Part shown: in pieces, positions 24,301-34,691 of the stretch | Layout: each line of letters starts with the position of its first letter | Position numbering within the stretch: position 1 is the first letter of the stretch | Assembly (NCBI GenBank): GCA_037693485.1 | Contig: CM075351.1 | Location: 95,932,001-95,996,000 of the forward strand | From: Kitagawia praeruptora | Taxonomy: Eukaryota > Streptophyta > Magnoliopsida > Apiales > Apiaceae | Length of the DNA: 64,000 bases | Direction: 5' to 3' | Translations under genes and position numbers: made by a program | Notes under the pieces: model-generated | The model's database searches: none | What the model saw: the letters and a program-made list of their open reading frames with translations, nothing else | What the model was told of the DNA's origin: nothing

Positions 24301-26149
24301 CTGCAGTGAGAAGGTGCTGAGCAATCTTTGTGAACTCAGGAATCTGATCCACAATTAAGCTTTGAAGTGCTTCAACCGTCAATTGTTGTGGAACAGACCC
24401 TGATCCTGAAGCACTGTCATGTTGCACAGGCTTCAGCCATGTTGACATAAAGTCAGAGCTAGAGCTAGGCAAGCTAGTCTCCTCAGTTACAGATGCAACT
24501 TCTGTAGCCGGATGGATGGACTCTACTACTGGTGTCTCCACAGAAGTGGGATGAATTACACCAGCAGTTGACACAGGCACAGAGTCTCTAGTAAAAACTA
24601 GGGGAACCTCTGTGTTTGTGATGGTGTCATTAGGATATGCCTCAGCATGCATTCCCTCACCATCTAAATGTGGGTTCTGAGTGGTGAACAAAGTGTCATG
24701 CACTGAGTCACTTGAAATTATTGGCTCATCAAGAGAAAAGAATTCTTGATGATCAATACCTTGCATCTCAGTTGCCTGAGTTGCAGGTTCCAAAGAAATT
24801 TCAGAGTTAGATTCTGGAAGAGAAGTGTGTTCTAGAGTAGATTTTGGCAACTCCCCCTGAGAGATAGAGGGAGTTTCAAAAGTGATGTGCTCTCCACTCA
24901 GTGTTGTGCCAGCCTTATCACTCCCATGTGCAGACTCTATACAAGAAGGTGCATTGGGGAGAATGCTTGATTCTATAGGTGCACCCTGTTGAGAGGATAC
25001 ACCTAGTGAGCTGTGTGCCCCTGATTTTACAACTTCAGCCATTTGTGTGACTGAAGAGGTGGTCTTAGTTTTCCTCTTCTTTGGCCTTTGTAAGGGTGAC
25101 TCAGGTTCCTCACTTTCTAGCCCTAATTCAACAGCTAATGCTGCTTCAGATAAGATATTTAATGGTGCAGACATTACTTCCTTTCTCTTCTTTTTACTAA
25201 CATCACCCTTTTGAGAGGATGATGCAGTTGGCTCAGTATGTGGGAGAGTGTTTGGTTGAGAGGGTTGGTTAGCAGGCCCTGGGTTAGCAGTTTGTTCTAC
25301 TTGCTTGGGCTGTGCTAACTTAGATTTAGCATCAAATGTTGGCATGTTGTGGGGGTAAGTCTTAAACAAACTCTCCATATGGGGAGTTATGTTCAGTCTT
25401 ACATCCACATCATTCCTAGTTTCCAAGTTACCAAAAATGAGTTTGGTCATGGACTTAGGATAGCCTATTTTATTTTTATCAATCTCAGGCAATTCAATCA
25501 ACGAAGCATTTTTATAATTAAGTACAGATTGAATAAAGCGAGGGAAGAAAATATCAGTACCTCTCTTGGTTGTGTTCTTACCAAGTCTCCCATATAATTC
25601 TTGAAGTATGATTTGGCCAACATCTATCTTCTTTCCATAGGCCAAAGCATATCCAATTTGCTGCACAGGTGCACTGATTTGATCAAAGCTTGATTTCCTG
25701 GCAGTGAAGACTTGAAGAAGAGTTGCAAACACATAGCTCCACTCCTTTCTCAGATTCTTTCTGTTTAGCTTTCCAAGGTTAATCCCATCTGAGTAGTTTA
25801 TGAATTCGAAGAATTCCTCCAACTCTGCAGTAGTGGCCATTCTATCAAATGATTCCTGTTGTAGTCCTAGTGCTTGGTTCATGTCTGCAGTAGTGATAGT
25901 GATATCCTTATCTTGAACCTTGCAGTAGATGACATAGGATGTGATTGCATTTTCCAGGGCTACAACCTCCACAATAGCAGTACTCCAGAATTGTTCCAGA
26001 ATATCTAGATATAGAGTTGGGTTGGCTGAGAGTGCATCCTTGATATATGACTCAGCCATCCATTTCACAAAGCACTTGAAATTTGCATTGGGTGCTTCAA
26101 CATCACTAGTGAGAGCGATGAAGTTGGTGTTGAACTTTACTGTTGCCAT
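21395..26149 (-). CDS. Element C additional ORF, 1,584 codons, between pol and the 3' LTR
   Basis: A single uninterrupted frame starts MATVKFNTNFIALTSD. Residues 1-250 form a conserved-looking domain (NPTLYLDILEQFWSTA, ITTADMNQALGL, KEWSYVFATLLQVF, YGKKIDVGQIILQELYG, FFPRFIQSVLNYK). The same pattern recurs in element A and in hypothetical proteins I recall as common in Asteraceae genomes. Residues about 270-620 are Ser/Thr/Pro-rich, about 830-870 a heptad-like coiled coil, about 1215-1260 a Lys/Asp/Arg-rich nuclear-signal-like stretch, and about 1435-1490 a charged helix. No signal peptide, membrane span or catalytic motif is visible, so an envelope role is not supported. Known precedent: SIRE/Maximus copia elements carry an extra sense ORF here. 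The product is probably made from a subgenomic or spliced RNA; this is inference. Confidence 0.85.
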   Translation of the reverse strand: MATVKFNTNFIALTSDVEAPNANFKCFVKWMAESYIKDALSANPTLYLDILEQFWSTAIVEVVALENAITSYVIYCKVQDKDITITTADMNQALGLQQESFDRMATTAELEEFFEFINYSDGINLGKLNRKNLRKEWSYVFATLLQVFTARKSSFDQISAPVQQIGYALAYGKKIDVGQIILQELYGRLGKNTTKRGTDIFFPRFIQSVLNYKNASLIELPEIDKNKIGYPKSMTKLIFGNLETRNDVDVRLNITPHMESLFKTYPHNMPTFDAKSKLAQPKQVEQTANPGPANQPSQPNTLPHTEPTASSSQKGDVSKKKRKEVMSAPLNILSEAALAVELGLESEEPESPLQRPKKRKTKTTSSVTQMAEVVKSGAHSSLGVSSQQGAPIESSILPNAPSCIESAHGSDKAGTTLSGEHITFETPSISQGELPKSTLEHTSLPESNSEISLEPATQATEMQGIDHQEFFSLDEPIISSDSVHDTLFTTQNPHLDGEGMHAEAYPNDTITNTEVPLVFTRDSVPVSTAGVIHPTSVETPVVESIHPATEVASVTEETSLPSSSSDFMSTWLKPVQHDSASGSGSVPQQLTVEALQSLIVDQIPEFTKIAQHLLTADMPNPDYEAILLCHRDDVEVQKSKIIDDAERDGNIDAWLQGKYDITLDEALQYLREEYITSLGSNAKSLSPGEVYEAVNDSYKGFLKAAHYLGKGVKTEVNRVCDKTATSVAEVKRAFDAKFPHLDSVLKDIKHCNSTCIKVDNGLAVLKDAVSGLGHQFQNLSGQTTDANAMLKIMFKNLYGDRLVTDVPVHEMSKYEVKRLQEQSLSGFKANELFTKVNTLEQEVATLTKTNAHLTEKVALLNDQLDTQASTTADVLLHQQSMLAAMMKHMGLPLPDESSIPKDISTASVPDNKPKGEKKARNSNSKGEPKREKGIVFKEGGQQRATKSLENVPGKGKAKVDEPPSILPVVTLPTVHITTPGGQKQSITTTVVAGSMPSDKPQISIAESAKPVEVKVVTEAKLQEVANSNVYHDKAFLEFLKAIREQVGDTQFYLREVKKQIDYITVIPKQVNNLWVKEIVMVSKLKIWHLTYQILQDLKHSEIDAILELIEKKNDNSKSLFDDLRNGQPTRLPEVIKKPWTIIYQSGTRIEDIKQLVIPHDLTPRNHRLIIAIIDQLQKKVGARNAEEIEALHILRTYIATGGIPEMAQPRRNKDDDSEDKGDGRRRHQRRDKGDEDKKKKGDKDGKDDDDQGKTYVRKSGRQQALGNASSNLTTTQDSKSRVNTVSSDLAKSTSMASATVLPSQEKKKIQVKKPCVCFRKQSANGILLWSTNQGQRFLPSNHVKRIKFKHTARRVKLSKSRALTIIPGLKLQPLDEDFDEEQLLFLRAQKICYAAIVDDHLVIKYTDGKEMKFKQGGCQHWGKLYEIERIIALLDSKDKVEKVWKLELIDFVKMKKDYAEKIRKGCYEKWLEREKEIDRLEIEAEKLRAKGLCRVQFDPYVVKYRRRNGDNVNIRMNLLSHYPANILKPVLEDFKNSIMIEELDAMTEIMRAIDENARKEKERKQKAYDDLQAKAMEMQSKENG

Positions 26150-26991
26150 TTGTGTAGAAGAGAGAAAAGAAATTGAAGGTTGAAGAAGAAATTTGGCTTT
26201 TCGTAGCTAGGGTTTCAGGGGTTTAGAGAGTGTAGATGCTTGAGAAATCGAATGAAATGAATCGAATAGATGTGAGATTGTATAAGTATGAAGTGCTTGA
26301 ATTGTCGATTAGCAGTTTTGTATCGACAAGTCAGGCATTCGAGAAGTAGAAAACAACTATTCGAGAAGTCAAGAATGGCTTAATCGATAACTCAAGCAGA
26401 TAGAAACTCACAGCTGGCAGTTATCTAACTTAGAAATAATTCTAAATTAAATAAAATGTGTTTTTATGAGTGAATTAAATTTTTAGATAAAAATCCAAAA
26501 TTGGTTAAAATTCAGCGAGAATTCAGCCTTTTCAAATGATTCGAGAACTCAAATATAGTGTTCGAGAACTCAGTCATTCGAGAACTCAGTTACTATATTC
26601 GAGAAGTCAATCATTCCTCTATTCGATATCTCAGAAAGACTCTATTCGAGAACTCAAGAGTACTCTAATGAGACTTATTAGAGATGTCGAATAGTGAATC
26701 ATTCGAGAAGTCTGACTTATCGAACTATACCCATCACTCATAAAAATTTGATTTTCACTATCTTTTTAAAATCTACCAGACATATTCATTGAAAAATATT
26801 CTAGCAAATCAAATAGTGATTTTCTCAAAATTTCATAGAAATTTTAAGTTAATAAAAATATGATTTTCAACATATGCAACAGATTTGAAATATTTATAAA
26901 TCATATTTCAGCCAACACTTACTTCAAAAATATTGAGGATTTAGATAAAGTAAGTGTTTACTGCTGCAACAATCTAGATTGATGTATTCAC
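26150..26991 (-). promoter_or_regulatory. Element C leader between pol and the additional ORF, with inverted TCGA motif cluster
   Basis: Non-coding. At 26,240-26,735 about fifteen TCGA-centred motifs occur, reading ATTCGAGAAGTC or ATTCGAGAACTCA on the plus strand. These are reverse complements of the motifs that dominate the U3 of the LTR on the same strand. The location suggests promoter, splicing or RNA-structure function for the extra ORF; none is proven. The remainder (26,740-26,990) is AT-rich. Confidence 0.55.
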
Positions 26992-29900
26992 TTAGCCAGA
27001 ATCTGAAGAATTCAGCATTCCAATTTCACTTACCAACCTTGTGAAGGTGGCTTCATCTAATGGCTTAGTGAATATATCAGCTAGTTGTTTATCTGTAGAG
27101 ACATAATGCAACTCAATGGTTCCATTAGTTGCATGTTCTCTTATGAAATGATATCTGATGTCAATGTGCTTTGTTCTAGAATGATTGACAGGATTGGCAA
27201 CTATAGAGATTGCACTTGTGTTGTCACACATGATTGGAATTCTTTCCAACACAAGTCCATAATCTCTAAGTTGATTTCTAATCCAAAGCACTTGAGCACA
27301 GCAACTTCCAGCAGCTATATATTCAGCCTCAGCTGTAGAAGTTGACACAGATTGTTGCTTCTTGCTATACCAAGAAACTAACCTTTGTCCAAGAAACTGG
27401 CAGCTTCCTGAGGTGCTTTTCCTATCCACTCTGCATCCAGCATAATCAGCATCAGAGTAGCCAACCAGATTGAACCCTGTGTCCTTAGGGTACCATAATC
27501 CCAAGTTAGGAGTGCCCTTCAGATATCTAAAGATCCTTTTTATTGCAATCAAATGTGATTCCTTTGGATTTGATTGAAACCTTGCACACAAGCATGTAGC
27601 AAACATGATGTCTGGCCTACTTGCAGTGAGGTAGAGTAGAGAACCAACCATGCCTCTGTAGACTGAGATATCTACTCTCTTGCCTTTAGCATCTTCATCC
27701 AACTTAGTGGCAGTGGCCATGGGTGTCTTGGCAGGTGAACAATCTTCCAAGTCAAACTTTTTCAATAAATCCTTGATGTACTTGGTTTGACTGATAAAGA
27801 TACCATCCTTCCTTTGACTGACTTGCAACCCTAGAAAGAATGTCAACTCTCCCATCATACTCATCTCATATCTGCTCTGCATGAGTTTAGAGAATTTCTC
27901 ACACAGTTTCTCATTTGTAGAACCAAAAATGATATCATCCACATAGATTTGAACTAGAATCATATCATCACCATGCTTCTTGTAAAACAGTGTCTTGTCC
28001 AGTGTGCCTCGAGTGAATTGATTTTCAAGAAGAAATTGTGATAGAGTGTCATACCATGCTCTTGGAGCTTGCTTAAGTCCATACAGTGCCTTAAGCAATC
28101 TGTAGACAAATTCTGGGAAATGTGGATCCTCAAAGCCAGGTGGTTGTTGCACATAAACCTCTTCTTCCAACTCTCCATTTAGAAATGCACTCTTGACATC
28201 CATTTGATAAACTTTAAAGTTTGAATGAGCAGCAAATGCCAAGAATATTCTAATGGCTTCCAATCTAGCAACAGGGGCAAATGTCTCATCATAATCAATG
28301 CCTTCCTGTTGAGAGTATCCTTTTGCAACCAACCTTGCTTTGTTCCTTATTATTACACCATCTTCATCCATTTTATTCTTCAGAACCCATTTTGTTCCAA
28401 CAATGGTTCTATTCTTTGGTGCAGGCACTAGTTCCCATACTTTGTTCCTTTCAAATTGGTTCAGCTCCTCTTGCATAGCAATAATCCAATCTGGATCCAA
28501 CAATGCATCATCAAGTTTCTTAGGCTCAACTTGTGATAGAAAACATCCATAGAGGCACTCATTTTGAGTTGCTCTCCTAGTCCTTACTCCTGCATTAGGA
28601 TCTCCAATGATTTGCTCTGCAGTGTGTGATCTATCCCATTTCCTTGAGTGTTCAGCCTGATTCCTCATCCTTGATGTTGCTTCATCATCCTCATCATGAT
28701 CATCCTCATTTCCTCCCCCTGTGAAGTTGCCATTACTCACAGGTGTGTCTTGGATGCTTGTTTCTTCATTATTGATTGGCACAAATTCTTCTCTTGTATC
28801 ATTATTCACTTGAGTTTGTTGAACTTGAGTTTCAACTCCAGTTTCAGTCTCTTCATCAGAATCATCTAGATTATCAAACTTCAATGGATCTTTGTCTTCA
28901 TCATTGGCTTCTTCTAGTCCAGGTAGCTTGCTGTCATCAAATGTTACATCTGTGCTTTCCATAACTTTCTTTTGACTGATGACATAAACCTTGTATGCAA
29001 TTCTTTCCATAGAATAGCCAAGAAAAATTCCTTCAAATGCTTTTGCATCAAACTTTCCAACATATTCAGAATTGTCCTTAAGTACAAAGCATTTGCTTCC
29101 AAAAGTATGAATATACTTCAGTGTAGGCTTCTTTCCAGTCATCAAGTTGTAAGGAGTCTTTCCAGTGTTTTTGTTGATGAGGGTTCTGTTCTGAATATAG
29201 CATGCAGTGCTCACAGCCTCAGCCCAAAAACATGTGGGCATTTTTGCATCAAGTAACATTGTTCTAGCAGCCTCAATTAGAGTTCTATTCTTTCTCTCAA
29301 CAACTCCATTTTGTTGTGGAGTCCTTGGAGCTGAGAATTGCTGAGAAATGCCATTCTCTTTGCAGAATGCTTCAAGTGTGGCATTTCTGAACTCTGTTCC
29401 ATTATCACTCCTCAATGCAATCACACTTGCATTGTTTGCCTTTGCTTCCTTGTCAACTTTCTTTATATGCTCAATGATTACTTGTGGAGCCTCATCTTTT
29501 GATGCCAGAAATTCTACCCATGTATACCTTGAAAAATCATCAACCATTACCAGGGCATACTTCTTTCTTCCAAGTGACATTATGTTGACAGGCCCAAACA
29601 AATCCATATGGATGAGTTGTAGTGGCTTGGTTACAGATGTCACTGTCTTTGGCTTGTGGCTTGATCTCTTCATTTTTCCTTTTTGACAAGCCTCACACAC
29701 TCCTTCTTGGCAGAATTCAAGTGTGGGCATGCCTCTCACTAACTCTCTTTTGACTAGAGAATTAATGGCCTTAAAGTTCAGGTGTGATAGTTTCTTGTGC
29801 CACAGCCAACAATCTTCATTTGATGCTTTTGAGTAAAAGCAACAAATTTTGTCCTTGTTTGCAGAGTCCATATTGGCTACAAACAGGCTTCCCTTCCTTA

Positions 29901-30264
29901 CTCCAGATAGAGCAAAATCACCAGTCTTCTTGTGGGTGATCAAACATTCATCTTTGTCAAAATTCACTTTGAATCCTCTATCAGTAAACTGACCAACACT
30001 TAACAGATTATGCTTGAGCCCCTTGACTAGTGCTACATCTTCAATGATGACATTTCCAACTTTCAGCTTGCCATATCCCAATGTGTTACCCATGCTGTCA
30101 TCTCCAAAAGCAACCATTGGGCCAGCCTTTTCCTCATACTGTGATAGCAGGGCCATATCACCAGTCATATGATTTGAGCATCCACTGTCCAAAATCCACA
30201 TGACCTTCTTTTCACTTTCTTTGCCCTGCAAACACAAAGGTATTACTTTTCCTTTGGTACCCAA
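26992..30264 (-). CDS. pol: Element C pol polyprotein
   Basis: About 1,090 codons are open. Protease: [11 protein letters not shown] near residue 25. Integrase zinc domain: [10 protein letters not shown] ... CEACQKGK near 155-200. Integrase core: [22 protein letters not shown] near 286, [20 protein letters not shown]-type palm segment [20 protein letters not shown] and YVDD near 773. RNase [32 protein letters not shown], ending [15 protein letters not shown]. All key residues are present. The frame has no ATG at its 5' end and overlaps gag by 22 bp in the -1 frame, so it depends on frameshifting or another recoding or RNA step. It performs cleavage of the polyprotein, cDNA synthesis and integration. 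Confidence 0.95.
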   Translation of the reverse strand: MGTKGKVIPLCLQGKESEKKVMWILDSGCSNHMTGDMALLSQYEEKAGPMVAFGDDSMGNTLGYGKLKVGNVIIEDVALVKGLKHNLLSVGQFTDRGFKVNFDKDECLITHKKTGDFALSGVRKGSLFVANMDSANKDKICCFYSKASNEDCWLWHKKLSHLNFKAINSLVKRELVRGMPTLEFCQEGVCEACQKGKMKRSSHKPKTVTSVTKPLQLIHMDLFGPVNIMSLGRKKYALVMVDDFSRYTWVEFLASKDEAPQVIIEHIKKVDKEAKANNASVIALRSDNGTEFRNATLEAFCKENGISQQFSAPRTPQQNGVVERKNRTLIEAARTMLLDAKMPTCFWAEAVSTACYIQNRTLINKNTGKTPYNLMTGKKPTLKYIHTFGSKCFVLKDNSEYVGKFDAKAFEGIFLGYSMERIAYKVYVISQKKVMESTDVTFDDSKLPGLEEANDEDKDPLKFDNLDDSDEETETGVETQVQQTQVNNDTREEFVPINNEETSIQDTPVSNGNFTGGGNEDDHDEDDEATSRMRNQAEHSRKWDRSHTAEQIIGDPNAGVRTRRATQNECLYGCFLSQVEPKKLDDALLDPDWIIAMQEELNQFERNKVWELVPAPKNRTIVGTKWVLKNKMDEDGVIIRNKARLVAKGYSQQEGIDYDETFAPVARLEAIRIFLAFAAHSNFKVYQMDVKSAFLNGELEEEVYVQQPPGFEDPHFPEFVYRLLKALYGLKQAPRAWYDTLSQFLLENQFTRGTLDKTLFYKKHGDDMILVQIYVDDIIFGSTNEKLCEKFSKLMQSRYEMSMMGELTFFLGLQVSQRKDGIFISQTKYIKDLLKKFDLEDCSPAKTPMATATKLDEDAKGKRVDISVYRGMVGSLLYLTASRPDIMFATCLCARFQSNPKESHLIAIKRIFRYLKGTPNLGLWYPKDTGFNLVGYSDADYAGCRVDRKSTSGSCQFLGQRLVSWYSKKQQSVSTSTAEAEYIAAGSCCAQVLWIRNQLRDYGLVLERIPIMCDNTSAISIVANPVNHSRTKHIDIRYHFIREHATNGTIELHYVSTDKQLADIFTKPLDEATFTRLVSEIGMLNSSDSG

Positions 30265-32750
30265 ACTAGTTTGGGTCCATGTGACTTAGAGACAGTTTTA
30301 TCATAAACAACATGCTTGTTAACTTTCTTAGTGTCAGTCTTCTTGTCACTGTTGGAAGTCTTAGAACCTGAGGTCTCAGACTTAGGTGACAAAGGTACCT
30401 TCCTAGCTTTAGGAGGACTTGAAGACTTTGACCTTGTGTAGTGTGTGTGTGAATTGTGACTGATACAACCATCAATGAACTGTCTTCTCAAATTAAAACA
30501 ACTAGTCATGACATTCATATTGCATGGCATACAGTCAAATTTATCACAGAAAGGTGCATCTCTATGTCTTAGAGGCACAGAACAATCATAGAAAGGCTTA
30601 GACACACTACCAACAGGTTTCTTGCATGCATGAGTTAGATGATTGGTACTGAAACAGTTCTGACAAGTTTTCCTAGGGGCATTAGGCATATAAGCATAGT
30701 TGTTATCCTTGTTAATCCCTAACTTGCCATTTCTGTTCTGTTTCTTTTTAGTCACTTCCTTTTCTGATTCACTCTTCCCAGCTGGTACAAACTTAACAAA
30801 CTTCTTAGGTCTTGGCCTATCAACTACTGGTTTCTTGGTCTTTGACTTGACACTCTCACCCTTAGAGGATGCTAGCTGTTCACTAGATTGTGCCTCATCC
30901 TCATCATTCAACATTTGTTTGATGAGTAAGGCATCCTCATCAATTTCAAATGTTGATTCCTTAAAAATTGGATTTTCAGTTTTTCTCAAAATGTGAGGCA
31001 CTTTCTCATGAACAGCTGTGTCCTCTTCAATGACAGCATAGCCTTTCCTTTGCTTGAGAGAGTCATAGTCAAGTCCAATAGCTGCTTTGGGTTTAGCTTC
31101 AATTTTCTCACAGTAGGATTGCACTAAACCAGATGATTTCTTGAAAGTTTTAAGTTTGAATTCATTCTCAGCTAATTCATCCCTAAGAGCCTTCTCTACT
31201 TGGCTAGCACACAAAACCTTGTTCTCTAAATATTCAACTTCTTTCTTAAGGTTTTCTACTTGCATAGCAGTTAGCTCAAGTTCCTCATTCTTTTTGGTTA
31301 ATACTTCATTTCTAGTTGACAATTTAGCAATCTCCTCATTAGCAGCAGTCATACTAGTATGAATATTAAACATTTCAACAGATAATTGTTCAATCATGGA
31401 TTTGTATTCAGAAACAGACATGTCTATTGTAGTGAGAGATGGTACCTGAGAATCAGATGAAGATGAGTCATCCTTGGAGTTGGCCATCAAGGCATAATTG
31501 CAGAATTCTTGTTCTTCTTCATCACTCTCAGAATCATCCCAACACTTTCCTTCAGCTATGTAGGCCTTACCATGTGTCTGCTTTTTCAGAAGGGCCTCAT
31601 ACTTAGCTTCTAGCTCAAGAAAATCTCTATCCTTCTTTTTAGGCTTCTTGCATTCACTGGCAAAATGCCCTAGGTCATTGCATCTATAACACCTTACAGA
31701 TGACCTATCCACATAACCGGTTTTGAATTTATTTCTGTTTGGTTTCACAGGTGCCTTGTTCTTGTAAGCTGAATGGTTTTGGGTTTTGGGTTTGAAGGGT
31801 TGATTTCTTTTAAATCTGATGTTTGGAAATTTTCTGGCCATGAAAGCATATGAAGTATTTTCCATCCCATCAAGTTCTTCCAGAGTGTAAAACTCCTCTT
31901 CTTCTTCCTCCTTTTCCTCAACAGGTTCACTTACCCCAGCTTCAGTTTCTTCATCATCTGCCACCTCCTCTATCCTCAGTTGACTTGTAGATGCTTCTAG
32001 GTCCAGAATGGATTTGTTGACAATCAAGGCACATGATGTGTTTATCATCCTACCTTGGTTGGCTTGGATAGCCCTCTTCTGAAGCAACTCAAGTTCATGA
32101 GTCTTTAGGACTCCATAGAGTACATCATAGGTGACTTTGTTCAAATCTCTCTCTCTTAGAGAAATGACTCTTTGCTCCAGATGATTTGGTGAAGACAACA
32201 GAAATTTCATATTTAACTCCTTGGTGCTGTAAACCTTTCCATTCATCTGCAACTCAGTAACTAGCTTGTGAAACCTTTCAAACATCTCAGTAATGCTTTC
32301 CTTGGGCTGTGCCATGAAAGCTTCATACTGTGTGACCAGTATCTGTTTCCTGTTTTCTTTAACCTCATCAGTCCCTTCACACAACACCTCAATGTGATCC
32401 CACATCTCTTTAGCAGATGTGCATGATGCAATGTTTGCAAACATTGACATATCCATGGAATCAATGATGAGCAACATGAGGTGACTGTCAAGAGCAACCT
32501 TCTCCCTTTCTGACTCTGTCCACTTTGATGGATCCTTGGCCTCATAAGCTCTAGGGATTGTTATGGTTCCAACAGTCTTCTCTGGTATCTCTTGTTGTGG
32601 AACAAAAGGACCATTCTTGAGAATCTCAGGATACAAGGGATGAGAGGCTTTGATGAACAACATCATCTTTATCTTCCAGAGGTTGAAGTTTTCTTTATCA
32701 AACTTAGGGACCTTCACCGTTCCTGTAGTCTTTGGTGTATTCGAACTCAT
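30243..32750 (-). CDS. gag: Element C gag
   Basis: 835 codons from the ATG at 32750. An open frame continues upstream into the LTR, but those 62 codons cross the primer site and are not part of gag. The N-terminal half is a copia gag (UBN2-type: [43 protein letters not shown]). A CCHC knuckle [14 protein letters not shown] is near residue 355 and a second, [14 protein letters not shown], near 695. A coiled-coil region (about 500-590) and a basic tail ending KLVWVPKEK follow. Gag forms the virus-like particle and binds the RNA. It is longer than typical copia gag because of the coiled-coil and second-knuckle extension, as in this lineage. Confidence 0.93.
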   Translation of the reverse strand: MSSNTPKTTGTVKVPKFDKENFNLWKIKMMLFIKASHPLYPEILKNGPFVPQQEIPEKTVGTITIPRAYEAKDPSKWTESEREKVALDSHLMLLIIDSMDMSMFANIASCTSAKEMWDHIEVLCEGTDEVKENRKQILVTQYEAFMAQPKESITEMFERFHKLVTELQMNGKVYSTKELNMKFLLSSPNHLEQRVISLRERDLNKVTYDVLYGVLKTHELELLQKRAIQANQGRMINTSCALIVNKSILDLEASTSQLRIEEVADDEETEAGVSEPVEEKEEEEEEFYTLEELDGMENTSYAFMARKFPNIRFKRNQPFKPKTQNHSAYKNKAPVKPNRNKFKTGYVDRSSVRCYRCNDLGHFASECKKPKKKDRDFLELEAKYEALLKKQTHGKAYIAEGKCWDDSESDEEEQEFCNYALMANSKDDSSSSDSQVPSLTTIDMSVSEYKSMIEQLSVEMFNIHTSMTAANEEIAKLSTRNEVLTKKNEELELTAMQVENLKKEVEYLENKVLCASQVEKALRDELAENEFKLKTFKKSSGLVQSYCEKIEAKPKAAIGLDYDSLKQRKGYAVIEEDTAVHEKVPHILRKTENPIFKESTFEIDEDALLIKQMLNDEDEAQSSEQLASSKGESVKSKTKKPVVDRPRPKKFVKFVPAGKSESEKEVTKKKQNRNGKLGINKDNNYAYMPNAPRKTCQNCFSTNHLTHACKKPVGSVSKPFYDCSVPLRHRDAPFCDKFDCMPCNMNVMTSCFNLRRQFIDGCISHNSHTHYTRSKSSSPPKARKVPLSPKSETSGSKTSNSDKKTDTKKVNKHVVYDKTVSKSHGPKLVWVPKEK

Positions 32751-32781
32751 GATCGTTTCTCTGTTTTTGAATAAACAGCCC

Positions 32782-32793
32782 GCTCTGATACCA
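32782..32793 (-). other. Element C primer-binding site (initiator tRNA-Met)
   Basis: TGGTATCAGAGC on the minus strand, two bases inside the 5' LTR end. It complements the 3' end of plant initiator tRNA-Met, the usual copia primer. Confidence 0.9.
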
Positions 32794-32795
32794 CT

Positions 32796-34089
32796 TGTTG
32801 AGTATTGAACACGGTAAAAGAATACAGAGGGGGGGGGGGGGTGAATGGATTCTTGAACTTTTCTTGGGTTGAGTCTGTGTAGCAGATAAGTGCCTGTGTG
32901 TGCAGAAATTAAGGTGCGGATAAATAAACAACACAAGACACAGTATCACTTTAATCTAATGTATATTAGATAAAGGTTGCTACAATCTGTGAATACAAAT
33001 GGTAGTATTCTCAACTTCGTTTTTCTCAGAGAGATATAGCTTACAGTGTATGAAAAACTTGACTCACAAAGTTACTAAGTTATGAAGTGAGGCTGTGTCC
33101 TTATAGAACATGGATACAGCCTGCTTACTACAAATAAGGTAGCTAAACAAATTACTTTCTAGTCTGTCTATCCTTTTTGAGTAAGCATCCAAACGGTTAC
33201 AGATTTGACTTTGCAAAGCCTGTTTAGATCCACTTCTTTAGCTCCTTGTCTCTTCTATATCTCTCCAAGCTTCCTTGTAGGCTTTCCAGAGCACGTTACA
33301 GATTGTGGTCCATAAAGTGCATTGGCTTGTTGCAGGTTTCTGACTTGTACAATTTCTTCAGTATTTTGTCTCCAAGAATGTATTCGAGAAGTGACTAAGT
33401 AAGTGATTCGAGAACTAGAATTGACTTGATCGATAACTCTGAGTTCTCGAATACTGTTACAGTGACATATCGAACCACTTCTCGAATAGCTCTTTTTCAC
33501 CAGGATTCCTTGAGTTGTCGAATAGAGCATTTGACTTATCGAATCCTCGAGTTGTCGAATAGCTTTCTGAGTCCTTGAGATATCGAATGGAACTTTGACT
33601 TGTTGACTCTTTGAGAACTCGAATACCATCTTGACTTGTTGACTTCTTGAGTTCTCGAATAGAGTAGTAGACATATCGAATCCCTGAGATATCGAATGAG
33701 ATATCGAACAGTGTATTCAGAGATATCGAATAGTGTCTTGAGATATCGAATCTCTGACTTCTCGAATGCTGGACTTCTCGAATAGACAAATATACTTCTC
33801 GAATTGGTACTTAGGCAAATTCTTCATTTCTTCAAATCCCAACTGTGATTATTTGGCAGTCTTTAACTCCTTGCTTGAGGCATGAACCATGGAACTTCTT
33901 TCAAGCATTATTCTAGACTCTATTTGTACAGTTACACAACTAGGATTTGATGCCTATTACAAGTACAATACAAACAGAAACTCTACAACTAGAGGTTCCC
34001 TCAGTTAAGAGGTCATGTAAGTAATGCAAAGCATTACAAACAATTAGGCTTGTTATTAGATGAGTACAGGCATGCCTCTGTAACTAACA
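32796..34089 (-). repeat. Element C 5' LTR
   Basis: 1,294 bp, nearly identical to the left copy. It carries the same TCGA motif cluster (33,383-33,808) and TATA-like element. The right boundary is set by the AATTG duplication. Confidence 0.93.
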
Positions 34090-34691
34090 AATTGAGGATT
34101 CAGTCTTACTTTTGAATGAAGTTTTCCTTTGTTTTGCCTTTTGACATGAGTCACATAGGCCATCTGGAGTAAAAACTGATTTGGGCAATCCTCTCACAAG
34201 ATCTTTCTTCACTAGCTCATTAATGTTGTTGAAATTCAAATGAGAAAGTCTCTTGTGCCAATCCCAGCTTTCTTAAATTGATGCTCTACTCAGTAGACAG
34301 ATTGCAAAGCCATCAGAGTTTGTTGAAAGCTTGGCTTCATAAATGTTACCATGCCTGTATCCCTTCAGAACAACTTTTCCTGTAGATTTGCTTACAACTT
34401 CACCGTGTTCTTCAAAGAAATCCACATGATAACCTCTGTCACAAATTTGACTCACATTTAGTAGATTATGTTTGAGTCCTGAGACTAGAGCTACAGATTC
34501 AATGATGACATTCCCAAGTTTGATATTGCCATATCCCAGAGTCCTTCCTATGTTGCCATCTCCATAAGAAACACTTGGGCCAGCTTTCTCCACAAATTTT
34601 GATAGCAGGGCTTTATTTCAATCATGTGTCCTGAGCATCCACTGTCCAGAACAAGGATATTTTTCCTGTTACCCTGCAATCACAAAAACCA
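34090..34691 (-). pseudogene. pol: Element A pol: protease and integrase zinc-binding region
   Basis: LDSGCSGHM marks the protease near 34,630. A frameshift around 34,600 precedes GDGNIGRTLGYGNIKLGNVI. The integrase HHCC follows after a stop at 34,273 (HKRLSHLNFNNINELVKK ... LCDSCQKAKQ), up to the junction with C. It is the 5' continuation of the integrase core at 19,127-19,944. Confidence 0.85.

Larger units (their letters stand above)
19945..34089 (-). mobile_element. Element C: young, apparently intact copia retrotransposon with an extra large ORF
   Basis: LTRs 19945-21236 and 32796-34089 are flanked by AATTG on both sides (19940-19944, 34090-34094). Total 14,145 bp, leftward. The LTRs differ by one substitution that I could find (near 20,161 / 33,014) and by the length of a G run (11 versus 13), so insertion was recent. 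gag, pol and a third ORF are all uninterrupted. It sits between the zinc-binding and catalytic parts of element A integrase. Confidence 0.95.

Noticed and set aside
21395..26149. Envelope glycoprotein interpretation of the large C ORF
   Set aside because: No signal peptide, transmembrane segment or Cys pattern is visible; the sequence is hydrophilic with a coiled coil and a basic patch.
32751..32936. 62-codon N-terminal extension of element C gag
   Set aside because: It crosses the primer-binding site and lies in the LTR. The same extension is fused to unrelated integrase sequence at 19,945-20,083.
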